A stretch of DNA of 53,264 nt from Myxococcales bacterium (GTDB lineage Bacteria; Myxococcota_A; UBA9042; UBA3505), in NCBI GenBank assembly GCA_002728755.1, contig PBVT01000084.1, positions 1 through 53,264 on the forward strand, written 5' to 3'. Both the position numbers and the translations under genes were made by a program. This document shows positions 27,437 to 38,507 of the stretch, in pieces (the first letter of the stretch is position 1; each line of letters starts with the position of its first letter). Under the pieces are notes generated by a model. It made no database searches. It was not told the DNA's origin and saw only the letters and a program-made list of their open reading frames with translations.

Positions 27437-28798
27437 GTGCGTTCCGTCGGATTGCCCTTCTTCATCACTCTTTTCCTTCTCCTTATCTTTCCCGTTGGAG
27501 GTGTGTCTGGAGAGGAAGCGGAGACGACACAGGGTTCCGACTACCACTTTACGCTTCAGGCCGAGGAATACGAGACCCTGGCCGATATACATCGGCTCTT
27601 CCTCGATTACGGCACCGAAAACAGTGAAGCCTGGCGAACACGGCTGGAATCCATCCTGGACACCCGCAACCTCCACCCGGACCTGATCCTCGCGGTGGCC
27701 AACGCCATCAAGACCGTCTCCGGTGCCGAGGCTGCCCATAAGCTCTTCGAACGAGCCCTTCGGCAATTCAACAAGGTAAAACTGCGTCTGGGAGTCGTGC
27801 CGCCTCTCGCCTACCAATATCGCCACGCGGGCCTTCTCCTCGCCGTAGAGCAGACCGACGAGGCGCTCGCGATCTTGTCACAACTCAGCGCCAATGCCGA
27901 AACGAACGACTGTGACGGCGTACTCGACGCCCTGCGTATAGGGCGCGGGTCGGGCAATCGAGAGAAACAACATCTATGGATCGACAACTATGGCCAAAGC
28001 CATCCCGACTGCCTTCGGATCGCCGAACGAAAGATTGCTGATTGGCAAGGCCGGGGGCGTCTTATCGGATCCGTCCGCAACTCTGCGCTCGACTCCCCGA
28101 TCATACGGGAAACCCAGCAGAGAGCGTCTATGAACGAGGCCACCCTCTACGACCAATTCCTGGCTGGTATTACGGCCTATGCTGGACAGCGCTACCCTCT
28201 CGCCATCGAAACCCTCGGAAACATCGGGACCCCAAACCCTCTGGTTCGACTATACCTTGCCCTCAGCCACTACCGCGCCGATGATATCGAGGCGGCCAGG
28301 AAGATACTTGCTACAGACGAGCGCTCCACGGCTCTTCATCCACTGGCCATCGCGATCCTTTTACGAAACACAGATCCTGGCGCGGCGTTGGAGGTTCTCA
28401 AACAACCGCTGGAGTCCTGGTTGAAAGATCCCCTCGCGGTCATTCCCTATGCCGTCGCAACAAAGTTGGAGCAGGCTCTGAAAAAACATCGTACGGCCAT
28501 CGAGGCGAAGCAGATACATCTCGAAGATCCCGAGTTTCATATTCACGGAGCTCCTCGTCCTGGGTCGAAGATTAAGAAGGTGGCCGTGGAACATCCGAGT
28601 AAACCGGTCAGTCGCACACAACGAAGCACAACCCAGAAGTCGAATACACGACCGCCCCCCGGGCCGGAATCGACCGCCACAGCGTCACGGCCCAGCCCAA
28701 AGACTCTACCCGCCCCTGGAAATGGCACGTACGCCCTTCTCGCTCTACTGGGCCTGCTCTTTCTTGGGACGTATCGAATACAGCGCCGACAGAGCTGA
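27437..28798 (+). CDS. Exported TPR-like repeat protein with C-terminal membrane anchor
   Basis: 453 residues from GTG 27437, seven bases after GGAG. Signal peptide to about residue 25 (IFPVGGVSGEE). The body is all-helical with TPR-like pairs (EALAILSQLSANAE, YPLAIETLGNIGTPNPLVRLYLALSHY, IEAARKILATDE). Residues ~370-425 are a Pro/Ser/Thr/Lys-rich linker, and the end (YALLALLGLLFLGTYRIQRRQS) is a hydrophobic segment with basic tail, as in sorting or membrane anchors. The protein probably faces the periplasm. Partner unknown. Confidence 0.78.
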   Translation: MRSVGLPFFITLFLLLIFPVGGVSGEEAETTQGSDYHFTLQAEEYETLADIHRLFLDYGTENSEAWRTRLESILDTRNLHPDLILAVANAIKTVSGAEAAHKLFERALRQFNKVKLRLGVVPPLAYQYRHAGLLLAVEQTDEALAILSQLSANAETNDCDGVLDALRIGRGSGNREKQHLWIDNYGQSHPDCLRIAERKIADWQGRGRLIGSVRNSALDSPIIRETQQRASMNEATLYDQFLAGITAYAGQRYPLAIETLGNIGTPNPLVRLYLALSHYRADDIEAARKILATDERSTALHPLAIAILLRNTDPGAALEVLKQPLESWLKDPLAVIPYAVATKLEQALKKHRTAIEAKQIHLEDPEFHIHGAPRPGSKIKKVAVEHPSKPVSRTQRSTTQKSNTRPPPGPESTATASRPSPKTLPAPGNGTYALLALLGLLFLGTYRIQRRQS

Positions 28799-28862
28799 AT
28801 CGAGACTTGTCATTCGCACCTTTGGCTCGTTAGACTGAAGCCAGAACCCGGTGGAGATGGGA

Positions 28863-29006
28863 ATGCGCGAACTCTGGTTATTCTTGAAGGTACGAAAAAA
28901 GTGGTGGCTCGCTCCACTCCTACTCTCTCTCCTTCTGCTCGGCATCATCCTGTTTACCGCCCAGGGGAGCGGCTCCGCAGGACCCTTTATTTACACCTTC
29001 TTCTAG
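28863..29006 (+). CDS. DUF5989 family membrane microprotein
   Basis: 47 residues from ATG 28863, six bases after GGAG (ATG 28857 is in frame but too close to it). MRELWLFLKVRKKWWLAP is a conserved amphipathic start; one membrane span (LLLSLLLLGIILF) and the ending SAGPFIYTFF match DUF5989, a family of short proteins. From memory, relatives lie beside carbamoyltransferase and SGNH/GDSL hydrolase genes in sugar or secondary-metabolite loci. Here an SGNH hydrolase gene lies 700 bases downstream, but no carbamoyltransferase is seen. Only seven bases separate its stop from that of the convergent membrane gene. Confidence 0.85.
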   Translation: MRELWLFLKVRKKWWLAPLLLSLLLLGIILFTAQGSGSAGPFIYTFF

Positions 29007-29013
29007 ACTGGCG

Positions 29014-29544
29014 TCAGGACCGGCTGGAGAGCACGAGGCAAGTGGCCGCGACCAGAAGATAGACCACTGCAACCGTCAGAGAGAACAAACTCAGTCCGGT
29101 TGTTACGGCTCCAATCGCCGTACCAGTGCCTACAATAATGAAGACGAGACCACAGAGGGCCGCGTTGATCCCAAGAGTCTGGGCGCCGATTCGGCCATCT
29201 CCACCACGTGGGGTTACCCAACCTACATAGGCCATATACGGCAAGATCGAGGTCGCCATCCCACCCAGGAGGAAGCCAAGGCCGAGTCGGAACCCGAGAG
29301 GTCCAGCTCCCGAAACCATATGTGCTACCAGGATCGCCAACCCAGCCAAGCCCATCTGAAGACCCAGGCTCAGTAAAAAGCCCAGGGCTGTCTTCGTGCC
29401 CAACATGACGTCGACCTTGTTTTGTTCACGCAGGATCCGCGACTGGTCCATATAGACCAAAACGAAGGGCACCATCAGCCCAAAGGCAAGCAATACACCG
29501 ATGAGAATTGAGAAGGTCTGAATGAAAGGTGCCAAGATGGACAT
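29014..29544 (-). CDS. Multi-pass membrane protein, unknown
   Basis: 176 residues from ATG 29544, seven bases after CGGAG. Five hydrophobic spans are likely (about 8-32, 53-75, 80-104, 119-141, 145-172), with a conserved-looking loop VYMDQSRILREQNKVD after the first. No family recognised. It lies between the DUF5989 gene and the SGNH hydrolase gene on the opposite strand; a shared role is possible but unproven. Confidence 0.75.
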   Translation of the reverse strand: MSILAPFIQTFSILIGVLLAFGLMVPFVLVYMDQSRILREQNKVDVMLGTKTALGFLLSLGLQMGLAGLAILVAHMVSGAGPLGFRLGLGFLLGGMATSILPYMAYVGWVTPRGGDGRIGAQTLGINAALCGLVFIIVGTGTAIGAVTTGLSLFSLTVAVVYLLVAATCLVLSSRS

Positions 29545-29714
29545 TGGCCGCTCCGTATTCTGCGCGCGATTGGATTGGGCTCTGTAAACCCGTGCCCATC
29601 TTAGGAGCTAGACGGCTTTCGCACAACTTACTTACACACCACTTCCTTGCACTCCTATAAGGTAGCGTTTATCTTCTTTTCGTCGTTTCCACACGCTCTC
29701 GGAGCCGCGCCATT

Positions 29715-30743
29715 ATGCATATCTCCCGACTCATCGGCTGGGGCGTCATCGCGGCGGCAAACCTTGGTTTCGTCATCCTGCTCGGTGTCGTTTTCATGCG
29801 TTTTGCGCCGGCCGAAGCTGGCTATGAGACGCGCTTGCGCGCCGATCTCCTCGGAGCTCCGCAAAGCGACACGGCGTGCGACCAGATGTTCAAACGCTAC
29901 GCCCCCAATCTACGGGACGAGATATTTCTGCATCATTCTCCCGTCACTCTAGGTGATATTGGTTATCCCGAGATCCGACTATCTACGAACGCCGGTGGTT
30001 GGCGAGATGTGGATCACGAATTGGAGAAACCGGCCGACACAATACGCGTGGTTTTGTCCGGCGACTCCTACGCCTTTTGCACCAATCTGGACCAGAGCGA
30101 CATTCTCTCCGTCGCTATGCAGCGCGCTTTTGATCAGACAGAAGAGAGCCGCACCACGAGCTTTGAGGTCTTTAATTTTGGCCTTCCGGGGCTCAATTTT
30201 GAGGGCATGGTCGGAGTCACCAGGCACTGTGCCCTGCCCTATGACCCCGATGTCGTTGTGTACACGCATATCTGTGATGACCTCTCGGGCACAGACGTAA
30301 GTTCCTGGCATCGCTGGTCCCTGTTTTGGAAACCCAAGCTGGCCTTTCTACCTCCGGCCCTCCAGGAGATCTTCCTCCATAAACTGCTCGTGGGCTACAA
30401 AGAGCTTCGGTACAAATTCGACGATATGCGATACGGGAGCCAGGAAGAACTGGCCAGAGCCAGGCTGCAAAATATTGTAGACCAGCTCCACACCCTCAAA
30501 GATTCGACTGGGCACGAGGTCCTCATCCTCAACTATTGCCGCCGACCCTTTATTGAAGAGGTCATACAGGCTTCAAATAAGGCCGGACAACGCCCCATCC
30601 ACACTCTGATCATGAAAGACGTTGAGATGGACTACACCCAACACGCGACCGCCGCCGCGACACGGATCAGCGCGGATCAGATTGTGAAACGTGTGCTAGA
30701 GATTCTAGCGTCGAAGGACAGTTCAGGCGCCACGACCAAGTAG
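29715..30743 (+). CDS. SGNH/GDSL hydrolase-like membrane-anchored protein
   Basis: 342 residues. One N-terminal membrane span (8-28) with the rest outside. VVLSGDSYAFC holds the block I Ser118; FNFGLPGLNFEG is the glycine/asparagine block and VVVYTHICDD the third; DYTQHAT near the end holds the likely His. The layout fits AlgX/DUF-type SGNH proteins that acylate or deacylate glycans at the envelope. ATG 29715 has GGAG twelve bases upstream, so the start is moderate. Its final 21 bases overlap the convergent deiminase-like gene. Confidence 0.8.
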   Translation: MHISRLIGWGVIAAANLGFVILLGVVFMRFAPAEAGYETRLRADLLGAPQSDTACDQMFKRYAPNLRDEIFLHHSPVTLGDIGYPEIRLSTNAGGWRDVDHELEKPADTIRVVLSGDSYAFCTNLDQSDILSVAMQRAFDQTEESRTTSFEVFNFGLPGLNFEGMVGVTRHCALPYDPDVVVYTHICDDLSGTDVSSWHRWSLFWKPKLAFLPPALQEIFLHKLLVGYKELRYKFDDMRYGSQEELARARLQNIVDQLHTLKDSTGHEVLILNYCRRPFIEEVIQASNKAGQRPIHTLIMKDVEMDYTQHATAAATRISADQIVKRVLEILASKDSSGATTK

Positions 30744-33602
30744 TCCCGCAAACCGTTGGCGGAAGGCAACGCCGAGGATCGACAACAGGATCCAGGCCCA
30801 GGCGAACCCAGTGCGTGACGTCCGGTTACAGCCGCAACCAGCCCCGGAGTCGACCTCTCCTGGGTTCACATCGATTGGACCATCCCCTTCGCAGATTCCA
30901 TCGAGGTTGCAGAGGGTGCCCTCGGCACAGACCCCACAGGAACCACCACAGCCGTCGTTACCGCATTCTTTGAAGCGACAATCCGGGGCACAGGAACATT
31001 GACCATTGACGCACTCCGAGCCCAGACCACAATCCCCGCACGAACCACCACAGCCGTTATCCCCACACATACGGTTGGAGCAATTGGGCTCGCATACACA
31101 CAACCCATTCTGACAGGCCTGCCCGGGTTGGCATTGCCCACAATCACCACCGCAACCGTTCGGACCACATTGGGCACCATCACAGACCGGCGTACAGGGG
31201 CATTCCGAGGGTTCGAGACAAACATTCATAGCCGCGGCATTCGACCAACCACAACAATGGAGGCAGTCTTCCACGTTCAGAGAATCGTCTACACAGGAGA
31301 TGAGTGAATCCCCCTGGCATTCGCCTGCGGTGCTTATATTTCCACAACCGCCCGAATCGGGAACACAGAGGCCAGAGATACAGTTATTTCCAGGCTCACA
31401 GGTGCCGCAAGATCCACCACAGCCGTCTGTACCACATTGCTTACCGTCACAACTTGCCGCACAGACACAGCTCCCGGCTTCACAGGTATCGCCAACGTCG
31501 CAACTCCCACAACTGCCACCGCAGCCATTCGGACCGCATTCATTGACCCCACATTGGGGCACACATTGGCATTGGAAATCCGTGCAGGAATAGCCCGATG
31601 GACAGCTTCCACAGCTTCCACCACAGCCATCGTCACCACAGGTTTTCCCCGAACAATCTGCAGAACAGCTATCGCATTGCCATGGGTACTCGGCGGGCCC
31701 GGGGCCACTCGCGCCACAGATATAACCGTATTGGTCATCCCATCCACACATACCGGGATTGCAATTCTGGGTGAGCGGCGCGCCATCCTGACACCAATTC
31801 AGAACATCTCCATCACAGCAGCCAATCCAGGTCAGGCCGCCACAGCCGGGGTCGGTGACACAAGATCCCGCCTGGCAAACCTCGTCCACGCCACAACTAC
31901 CGCAACTTCCGCCGCAGCCGTCGTCTCCACAGGATTGACCGGCGCACGACGGTGTACAGCTATTCCATGGACAGGCCTTGGGGCTACTCGCTGGCCCTTC
32001 CCCTGTAAAACCGCAGTTATAGAATTGGTTCGGAGCATCCCAACCACATTGATCAGCCGTACATGCATAGGAGAACAGCTCCCCGTCAACACAGGTAATA
32101 ACCGCTCCGTCCTCACAACAATTTTCTTCGGTTACGCCATTACAATTACAGACATTACTATTACAAAGCCATTCAGGACCCTGGCAGCCGACATCTGTGT
32201 CGCAGTCTCCGTCATAGGCAAAGGAACTGGCCGCCGAACAGCTGCCAGCAATACAGGTCCCAGCGGGTACCCATGGCGCTAGATTGCCACCCGGGACCGT
32301 TCGGCTGATACAGTGCATCGCACCGTTCCAGGTAATGATCGTATCCGAGAGCACCTTCTGGTGAGTCCAACCGGGCATCGTCGACTCCCAGACCGCTTCG
32401 GCCTGTGCCTGAAGATCGGGATCTACGGAATAGGTTGGCCACTCGTTCACCTTACCCAGCGGACCCGTGATGAAGGTGGAATTGATATAGGTTCGCCAGG
32501 TGTTCTGGTTGTCGTTACTGGGCATGGGCATACGCACCACATTGAGCCCGCTCCCGTCGGCCAGGACCACGCTCTCCAGCAGATCTGCGTTATCATCAAG
32601 CAAGGGTTTGTTCAGGCCATCCTGCCAGGTCTGGTACTCGCCAAGAATCACCGTATTGTCGTCAACCAGCTTGAAGAACATATCGATATGACGGGTCCCT
32701 TCATTCGCCAATGGCGCTACAATCACCAACTGGCTGCACCCCAGATAGTCTTCGAAAAGGTCACGGATTTCCGCCTCGCTACGGTCCGAATTGTCCCATA
32801 GAACGCCCTGGGTTGTGTAACAGGTGCCCATGGAATCCATCTGGATATTTCCACCTTCGAAGTTTATGGGCATACGAAAGGTGTCTACGCCAAAGACGTC
32901 ATAGCCAACTCGTGTTGGCATCGCGTCATCGAAAATTCGGGGGTGGTAGTACCGAAAATCTACGAAGGCAACCGTACCGACAGCGTTCTTAATGGGGACG
33001 GGACCATAGTCGACCATCCATATCGATTCATTATCCATCAACACCCAATGGATCCGCGCTGCTTCCGCATCGGTCAGCGGCGGCGACAAAGCATTCAGCT
33101 GCTCCACCACCTCGGCCTGCCCCCCAAATCCGCTATGCATAATATAAACATCTACGCCGGCGTGATGGACAGCACCCCAGGTCATCTCTGCCAGGTTTTT
33201 ATACATGTCTTCATACAGACCAGGAGGCGCAGCCAATAACATGGACTGCATCATCTCCCACTCCACCATGCCGGACACCGTATTCGAGAGATCCTTTGGG
33301 GGTATTGTGATCGCATACCAGGCCGGATGTGCCGCCCGGTAGTCATCATTGGAGTCCGCTTTGCCCGCTTCCAATTTTTCACTCGGCAGAGGAAAGGCTG
33401 GCAGAATCTCCGGACGCTTCCGGATCAAATCCGGCAGGTCCTTATCGTAACCTTCCCACAGAGGGTGGAGCTCCGTATTGGGTGCATCAATACGTTCCAG
33501 GCTATGCTGTACTTGTGAATCGGGCACACAGGCGTATGCACAGACCAAAAGAATCAGGGAGATTAGACTGCCGACATATGTCTCGTATGCACGAAATTTC
33601 AT
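30723..33602 (-). CDS. Secreted protein-arginine/agmatine-deiminase-like enzyme with cysteine-repeat stalk and C-terminal anchor
   Basis: 959 residues. Signal peptide ending VCAYAC (possible lipidation). Residues ~110-440 show the PAD_porph/agmatine deiminase fold: WMVDYGPV (Asp198), FEGGNIQMDSMGT, RHIDMFFKL with His305 and Asp307, TYINSTF (Asn374) and GAMHCISRTVP with candidate nucleophile Cys431. These match the Asp, His-x-Asp, Asn and Cys set of guanidino-modifying enzymes. From ~480 come Cys-rich modules, with GCGGSCG-core repeats in several copies, and a MYXO-CTERM-like end (GAGCGCNRT, hydrophobic span, Arg). Export argues against cytosolic agmatine breakdown and for action on extracellular protein arginine or arginine-like substrates. 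Overlaps the SGNH gene by 21 bases. Confidence 0.87.
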   Translation of the reverse strand: MKFRAYETYVGSLISLILLVCAYACVPDSQVQHSLERIDAPNTELHPLWEGYDKDLPDLIRKRPEILPAFPLPSEKLEAGKADSNDDYRAAHPAWYAITIPPKDLSNTVSGMVEWEMMQSMLLAAPPGLYEDMYKNLAEMTWGAVHHAGVDVYIMHSGFGGQAEVVEQLNALSPPLTDAEAARIHWVLMDNESIWMVDYGPVPIKNAVGTVAFVDFRYYHPRIFDDAMPTRVGYDVFGVDTFRMPINFEGGNIQMDSMGTCYTTQGVLWDNSDRSEAEIRDLFEDYLGCSQLVIVAPLANEGTRHIDMFFKLVDDNTVILGEYQTWQDGLNKPLLDDNADLLESVVLADGSGLNVVRMPMPSNDNQNTWRTYINSTFITGPLGKVNEWPTYSVDPDLQAQAEAVWESTMPGWTHQKVLSDTIITWNGAMHCISRTVPGGNLAPWVPAGTCIAGSCSAASSFAYDGDCDTDVGCQGPEWLCNSNVCNCNGVTEENCCEDGAVITCVDGELFSYACTADQCGWDAPNQFYNCGFTGEGPASSPKACPWNSCTPSCAGQSCGDDGCGGSCGSCGVDEVCQAGSCVTDPGCGGLTWIGCCDGDVLNWCQDGAPLTQNCNPGMCGWDDQYGYICGASGPGPAEYPWQCDSCSADCSGKTCGDDGCGGSCGSCPSGYSCTDFQCQCVPQCGVNECGPNGCGGSCGSCDVGDTCEAGSCVCAASCDGKQCGTDGCGGSCGTCEPGNNCISGLCVPDSGGCGNISTAGECQGDSLISCVDDSLNVEDCLHCCGWSNAAAMNVCLEPSECPCTPVCDGAQCGPNGCGGDCGQCQPGQACQNGLCVCEPNCSNRMCGDNGCGGSCGDCGLGSECVNGQCSCAPDCRFKECGNDGCGGSCGVCAEGTLCNLDGICEGDGPIDVNPGEVDSGAGCGCNRTSRTGFAWAWILLSILGVAFRQRFAGLLGRGA

Positions 33603-33876
33603 AAGACCCCTGTGAAGCTAGAGTCGGCATTGTAGGAGCCTCGCTCTCCGAGTCAAACCAAAGTTCCCACGAATAGCCCGGAAATGGAGCTATGAACCCC
33701 TTATCCAAACCCGAATTACTGTACATAGTTTGGATGGTTGTTTGGAATTTTACTTGCGTAGACGTCGATAGCATGAACATATGTTCAGTGTAGCGACCCC
33801 TCGCTATGCGTGCTAGTTCAATTCAAGTGGAGACGTACCGTCACACCATATCTACATCGCTGCTTTTGAGGAAAAT
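33603..33876. other. Intergenic region before parC, no gene seen
   Basis: 274 bases between the divergent deiminase and parC genes. It holds the perfect palindrome at 33774-33787 and an AT-rich stretch around 33720-33760 suited to promoters. No RNA gene or small frame with a ribosome site was seen. Confidence 0.6.
33774..33787. promoter_or_regulatory. LexA-like palindrome upstream of parC
   Basis: TGAACATATGTTCA is a perfect 14-bp palindrome containing GAAC-N4-GTTC, the core of the Gram-positive-type LexA (SOS) box. It lies about 90 bases before the parC ATG at 33877. LexA targets vary among deltaproteobacteria, and other regulators bind similar sites, so SOS control is only a candidate. Confidence 0.45.
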
Positions 33877-36429
33877 ATGTCGGAACGCATCGAAGACATT
33901 ATCTTGTACCAGGCTACCGAAGATCGGTATTTGAACTATGCGTTGAGCGTCATAACATCCCGTGCTCTGCCGGATGTTCGGGACGGATTGAAGCCTGTGC
34001 AACGGCGTATCCTATACGCCATGTTCCATTCACTGAAGCTCGCCCCAGAAGCCAAACATCGAAAAAGTGCCGCCGTTATTGGCGAAGTGATGGCCAAATA
34101 CCATCCCCATGGAGACCAATCCATATATGACGCCATGGTGCGAATGGCCCAGGATTTCAGTCTTCGATATCCCCTGATTGATGGCCAGGGAAACTTTGGC
34201 TCCCTGGACGGAGATGGTGCCGCCGCCATGCGGTACACGGAAGCACGCCTTCGCCACGCAGCCATGGAGATCCTCACGGAGCTGCAGAAGAACACCGTAG
34301 ATTACCGCCAGAACTACGATGGGACACAACAAGAGCCCACCGTATTGCCTGCGCAGATTCCCAATCTGCTCATCAACGGAGCCAGCGGAATCGCCGTTGG
34401 TATGGCGACTAATATCCCACCGCATAATGTGAAAGAGGTGATCAACGGTGTGATCGCTCTCATCGACAACCCGGATCTTCCTCTGGAGAAGATCGTTGGC
34501 AAGATCATCAAGGCGCCTGACTTCCCTACGGGAGGAGAGATCCTCAACACACGGCAGGAGCTCCTGGATATCTACAGTAAAGGAAAGGGGAGCATCGATG
34601 TACGCGGTCGGTATAGCGTAGAGACCGAGGGACGAAGAAAGCAGATCATCGTCAACTCCATTCCGTACGGCGTAAACAAAGCAACCCTGATCGGTGATAT
34701 CGCCGACCATATACGAAATGGCCGCGTCCCCCAGATCATCGATATCCGAGACGAGTCCACCGAAGACATTCGCATTGTTATCGAGTTGAAGCGGGGCTCC
34801 AACCCTGACGCGGCGATGGCCTTCCTCTTCAAGAAGACGAATCTACAAAATCGGTTTAACGTAAACCTTACCGCCTTACGCCCCACAGACGACCCCAACG
34901 TATGCCAGCCCGAGCGGCTGAATCTGCGGGATATGTTGACCTATTTCCGTGATTTCCGTGAAGAGGTCACACGACGCCGGTTGAATTACGACCTCGATGT
35001 TCTTGAGCGCCGTATTCATATCCTCAAGGCCCTTGCCATTATCTTCGCGAATCTGGACGAAGCGATCGCATTGATTCGTGCCAGCGAAGGCAAGTCCGAT
35101 GCTCGCGAAAAGCTTATGGCCAAATTCGAACTGGATTGGGACCAGGCCGAGGCGATCCTGGAGATCAAACTCTATCGCCTGGCCAAACTGGAGATTGAAA
35201 GTATTCGGGCGGAATTAGAAGAAAAGGAAGCACAGGCGGCGGAAATCCGGGAGCTCCTGGGTTCCGCAGAAAAGATGTGGGCGCTCATTCGATCGGAACT
35301 TGAGGCCCTGAAGGATGCCTACGGTGATCGACGCCGAACCAAAGTCAGCGGTCCGCAAGAGGAGGTCTCCTTCTCCGACGACGTCTATATCGTGGCCGAA
35401 GACACCTTTATCATGGTGAGCCGAAACGGCTGGTTTAAGCGACAACGAAGCTACACCGACTTGAGCGCCGTTCGTGTGCGAGAGGACGACGAGATCGGAT
35501 GGGTCGTGCCCGCCTCAACCAAGCACACATTGGTTCTCTTTACAGACGTTGGCCGAGCGTACACCCTCCGTGTGGCGGATGTGCCAGCAACCACAGGCTA
35601 CGGTGAACCCGTACAAACACGATTTGATTTCGCCGATGGTGAGCACATTGTAGGCGTCATCACCTCGGACCCACGCGTTCTGCCGGAGATAGCTACCGAC
35701 GACACGGAGGAAGAGGTCACCGTAACGGCTGAGGAAGGCGAAGAGGCCAAAGAGATACCCAAGGCACCCTACCTTGTGACGATGACCCGAGGTGGGCGCA
35801 CAGCCCGGCTCAGTCTGGAATCCTACTTTGCACCATCCACTGTGAATGGCCGCATATTCATGCGCACCAACAAGGCCTTTAAAGATGATGTGGTCACCGA
35901 CGTATTTATCTCTGATGGAACAGAGAAGGTCTCCCTCGCCACACGAAAAGGCCGGGCACTCGTCTTTCCCGTGAGCGAGATCAAGATCCTGTCCTCGGCC
36001 GGGAAAGGTGTATTAGCGGTCAAATTACAGAAGAACGATCATGTACTCGGATTCCGACTTGTAACCGACCGTATGGACGGGCTCGAAGTGGAGACCAATC
36101 GGGGCCGCACCGAAGTCGTCCGCTGGAATAAGTTTGCCGTGACTCGACGTGGTGGGAAGGGTCGAGAGATTATTCGTATGGGTCATGTAGCGGCCGTACA
36201 TCGAAAACCCCTGGAATTAACCTTCCGCGACAACGAGGATCTGGAACTCTCCGCCCCTCCGGACGAGCCCTTGGAGGAACAGGAAGGCTTGATTGATACC
36301 GACGAAACGGCACCGCCCAAAGAGGCCGCGCCCTCGGAACCCACTCCCCCACCGGCTAGCGCCGATACGGTTCCAGATCTCAAGATCGTCACGCTCCCAG
36401 AGGAAGAGGACCAGGGAGACTTATTTTGA
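33877..36429 (+). CDS. parC: DNA topoisomerase IV subunit A
   Basis: 850 residues; GAGGAAAAT precedes the ATG. Cleaves and rejoins DNA through Tyr120 ([11 protein letters not shown]), with [12 protein letters not shown] as the quinolone-contact loop; the position of E. coli GyrA Ser83 is Gln81 here. The C-terminal beta-pinwheel is present. A GyrA-box-like RRGGKG occurs near the end ([10 protein letters not shown]), not at the start of the pinwheel and without the leading Gln, so this fits ParC better than GyrA. The last ~70 residues are acidic and Pro-rich. parE follows 121 bases downstream. Together they decatenate chromosomes. Confidence 0.88.
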   Translation: MSERIEDIILYQATEDRYLNYALSVITSRALPDVRDGLKPVQRRILYAMFHSLKLAPEAKHRKSAAVIGEVMAKYHPHGDQSIYDAMVRMAQDFSLRYPLIDGQGNFGSLDGDGAAAMRYTEARLRHAAMEILTELQKNTVDYRQNYDGTQQEPTVLPAQIPNLLINGASGIAVGMATNIPPHNVKEVINGVIALIDNPDLPLEKIVGKIIKAPDFPTGGEILNTRQELLDIYSKGKGSIDVRGRYSVETEGRRKQIIVNSIPYGVNKATLIGDIADHIRNGRVPQIIDIRDESTEDIRIVIELKRGSNPDAAMAFLFKKTNLQNRFNVNLTALRPTDDPNVCQPERLNLRDMLTYFRDFREEVTRRRLNYDLDVLERRIHILKALAIIFANLDEAIALIRASEGKSDAREKLMAKFELDWDQAEAILEIKLYRLAKLEIESIRAELEEKEAQAAEIRELLGSAEKMWALIRSELEALKDAYGDRRRTKVSGPQEEVSFSDDVYIVAEDTFIMVSRNGWFKRQRSYTDLSAVRVREDDEIGWVVPASTKHTLVLFTDVGRAYTLRVADVPATTGYGEPVQTRFDFADGEHIVGVITSDPRVLPEIATDDTEEEVTVTAEEGEEAKEIPKAPYLVTMTRGGRTARLSLESYFAPSTVNGRIFMRTNKAFKDDVVTDVFISDGTEKVSLATRKGRALVFPVSEIKILSSAGKGVLAVKLQKNDHVLGFRLVTDRMDGLEVETNRGRTEVVRWNKFAVTRRGGKGREIIRMGHVAAVHRKPLELTFRDNEDLELSAPPDEPLEEQEGLIDTDETAPPKEAAPSEPTPPPASADTVPDLKIVTLPEEEDQGDLF

Positions 36430-36436
36430 GCCGTAA

Positions 36437-38481
<2,045 letters not shown>

Positions 38482-38482
<1 letters not shown>

Positions 38483-38507
38483 ATCGGGCTTAGCGCAGAG
38501 CCCGATC
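38482..38507. terminator. Hairpin shared by two convergent gene ends
   Basis: GATCGGGCT and AGCCCGATC form a perfect nine-base stem around eight bases. The hairpin starts on the last base of the parE stop and contains the stop of the minus-strand small gene. No T-run follows on either side, so it may be a bidirectional but inefficient terminator or an mRNA-end stabiliser. Confidence 0.5.

Noticed and set aside
31437..32282. 281-residue plus-strand frame
   Set aside because: Antisense to the cysteine repeats of the deiminase-like protein; no start context and Ile/Thr-rich shadow composition.
30723..33602. Cytosolic agmatine deiminase
   Set aside because: The fold fits, but signal peptide, Cys-rich repeats and anchor tail make cytosolic polyamine metabolism unlikely.
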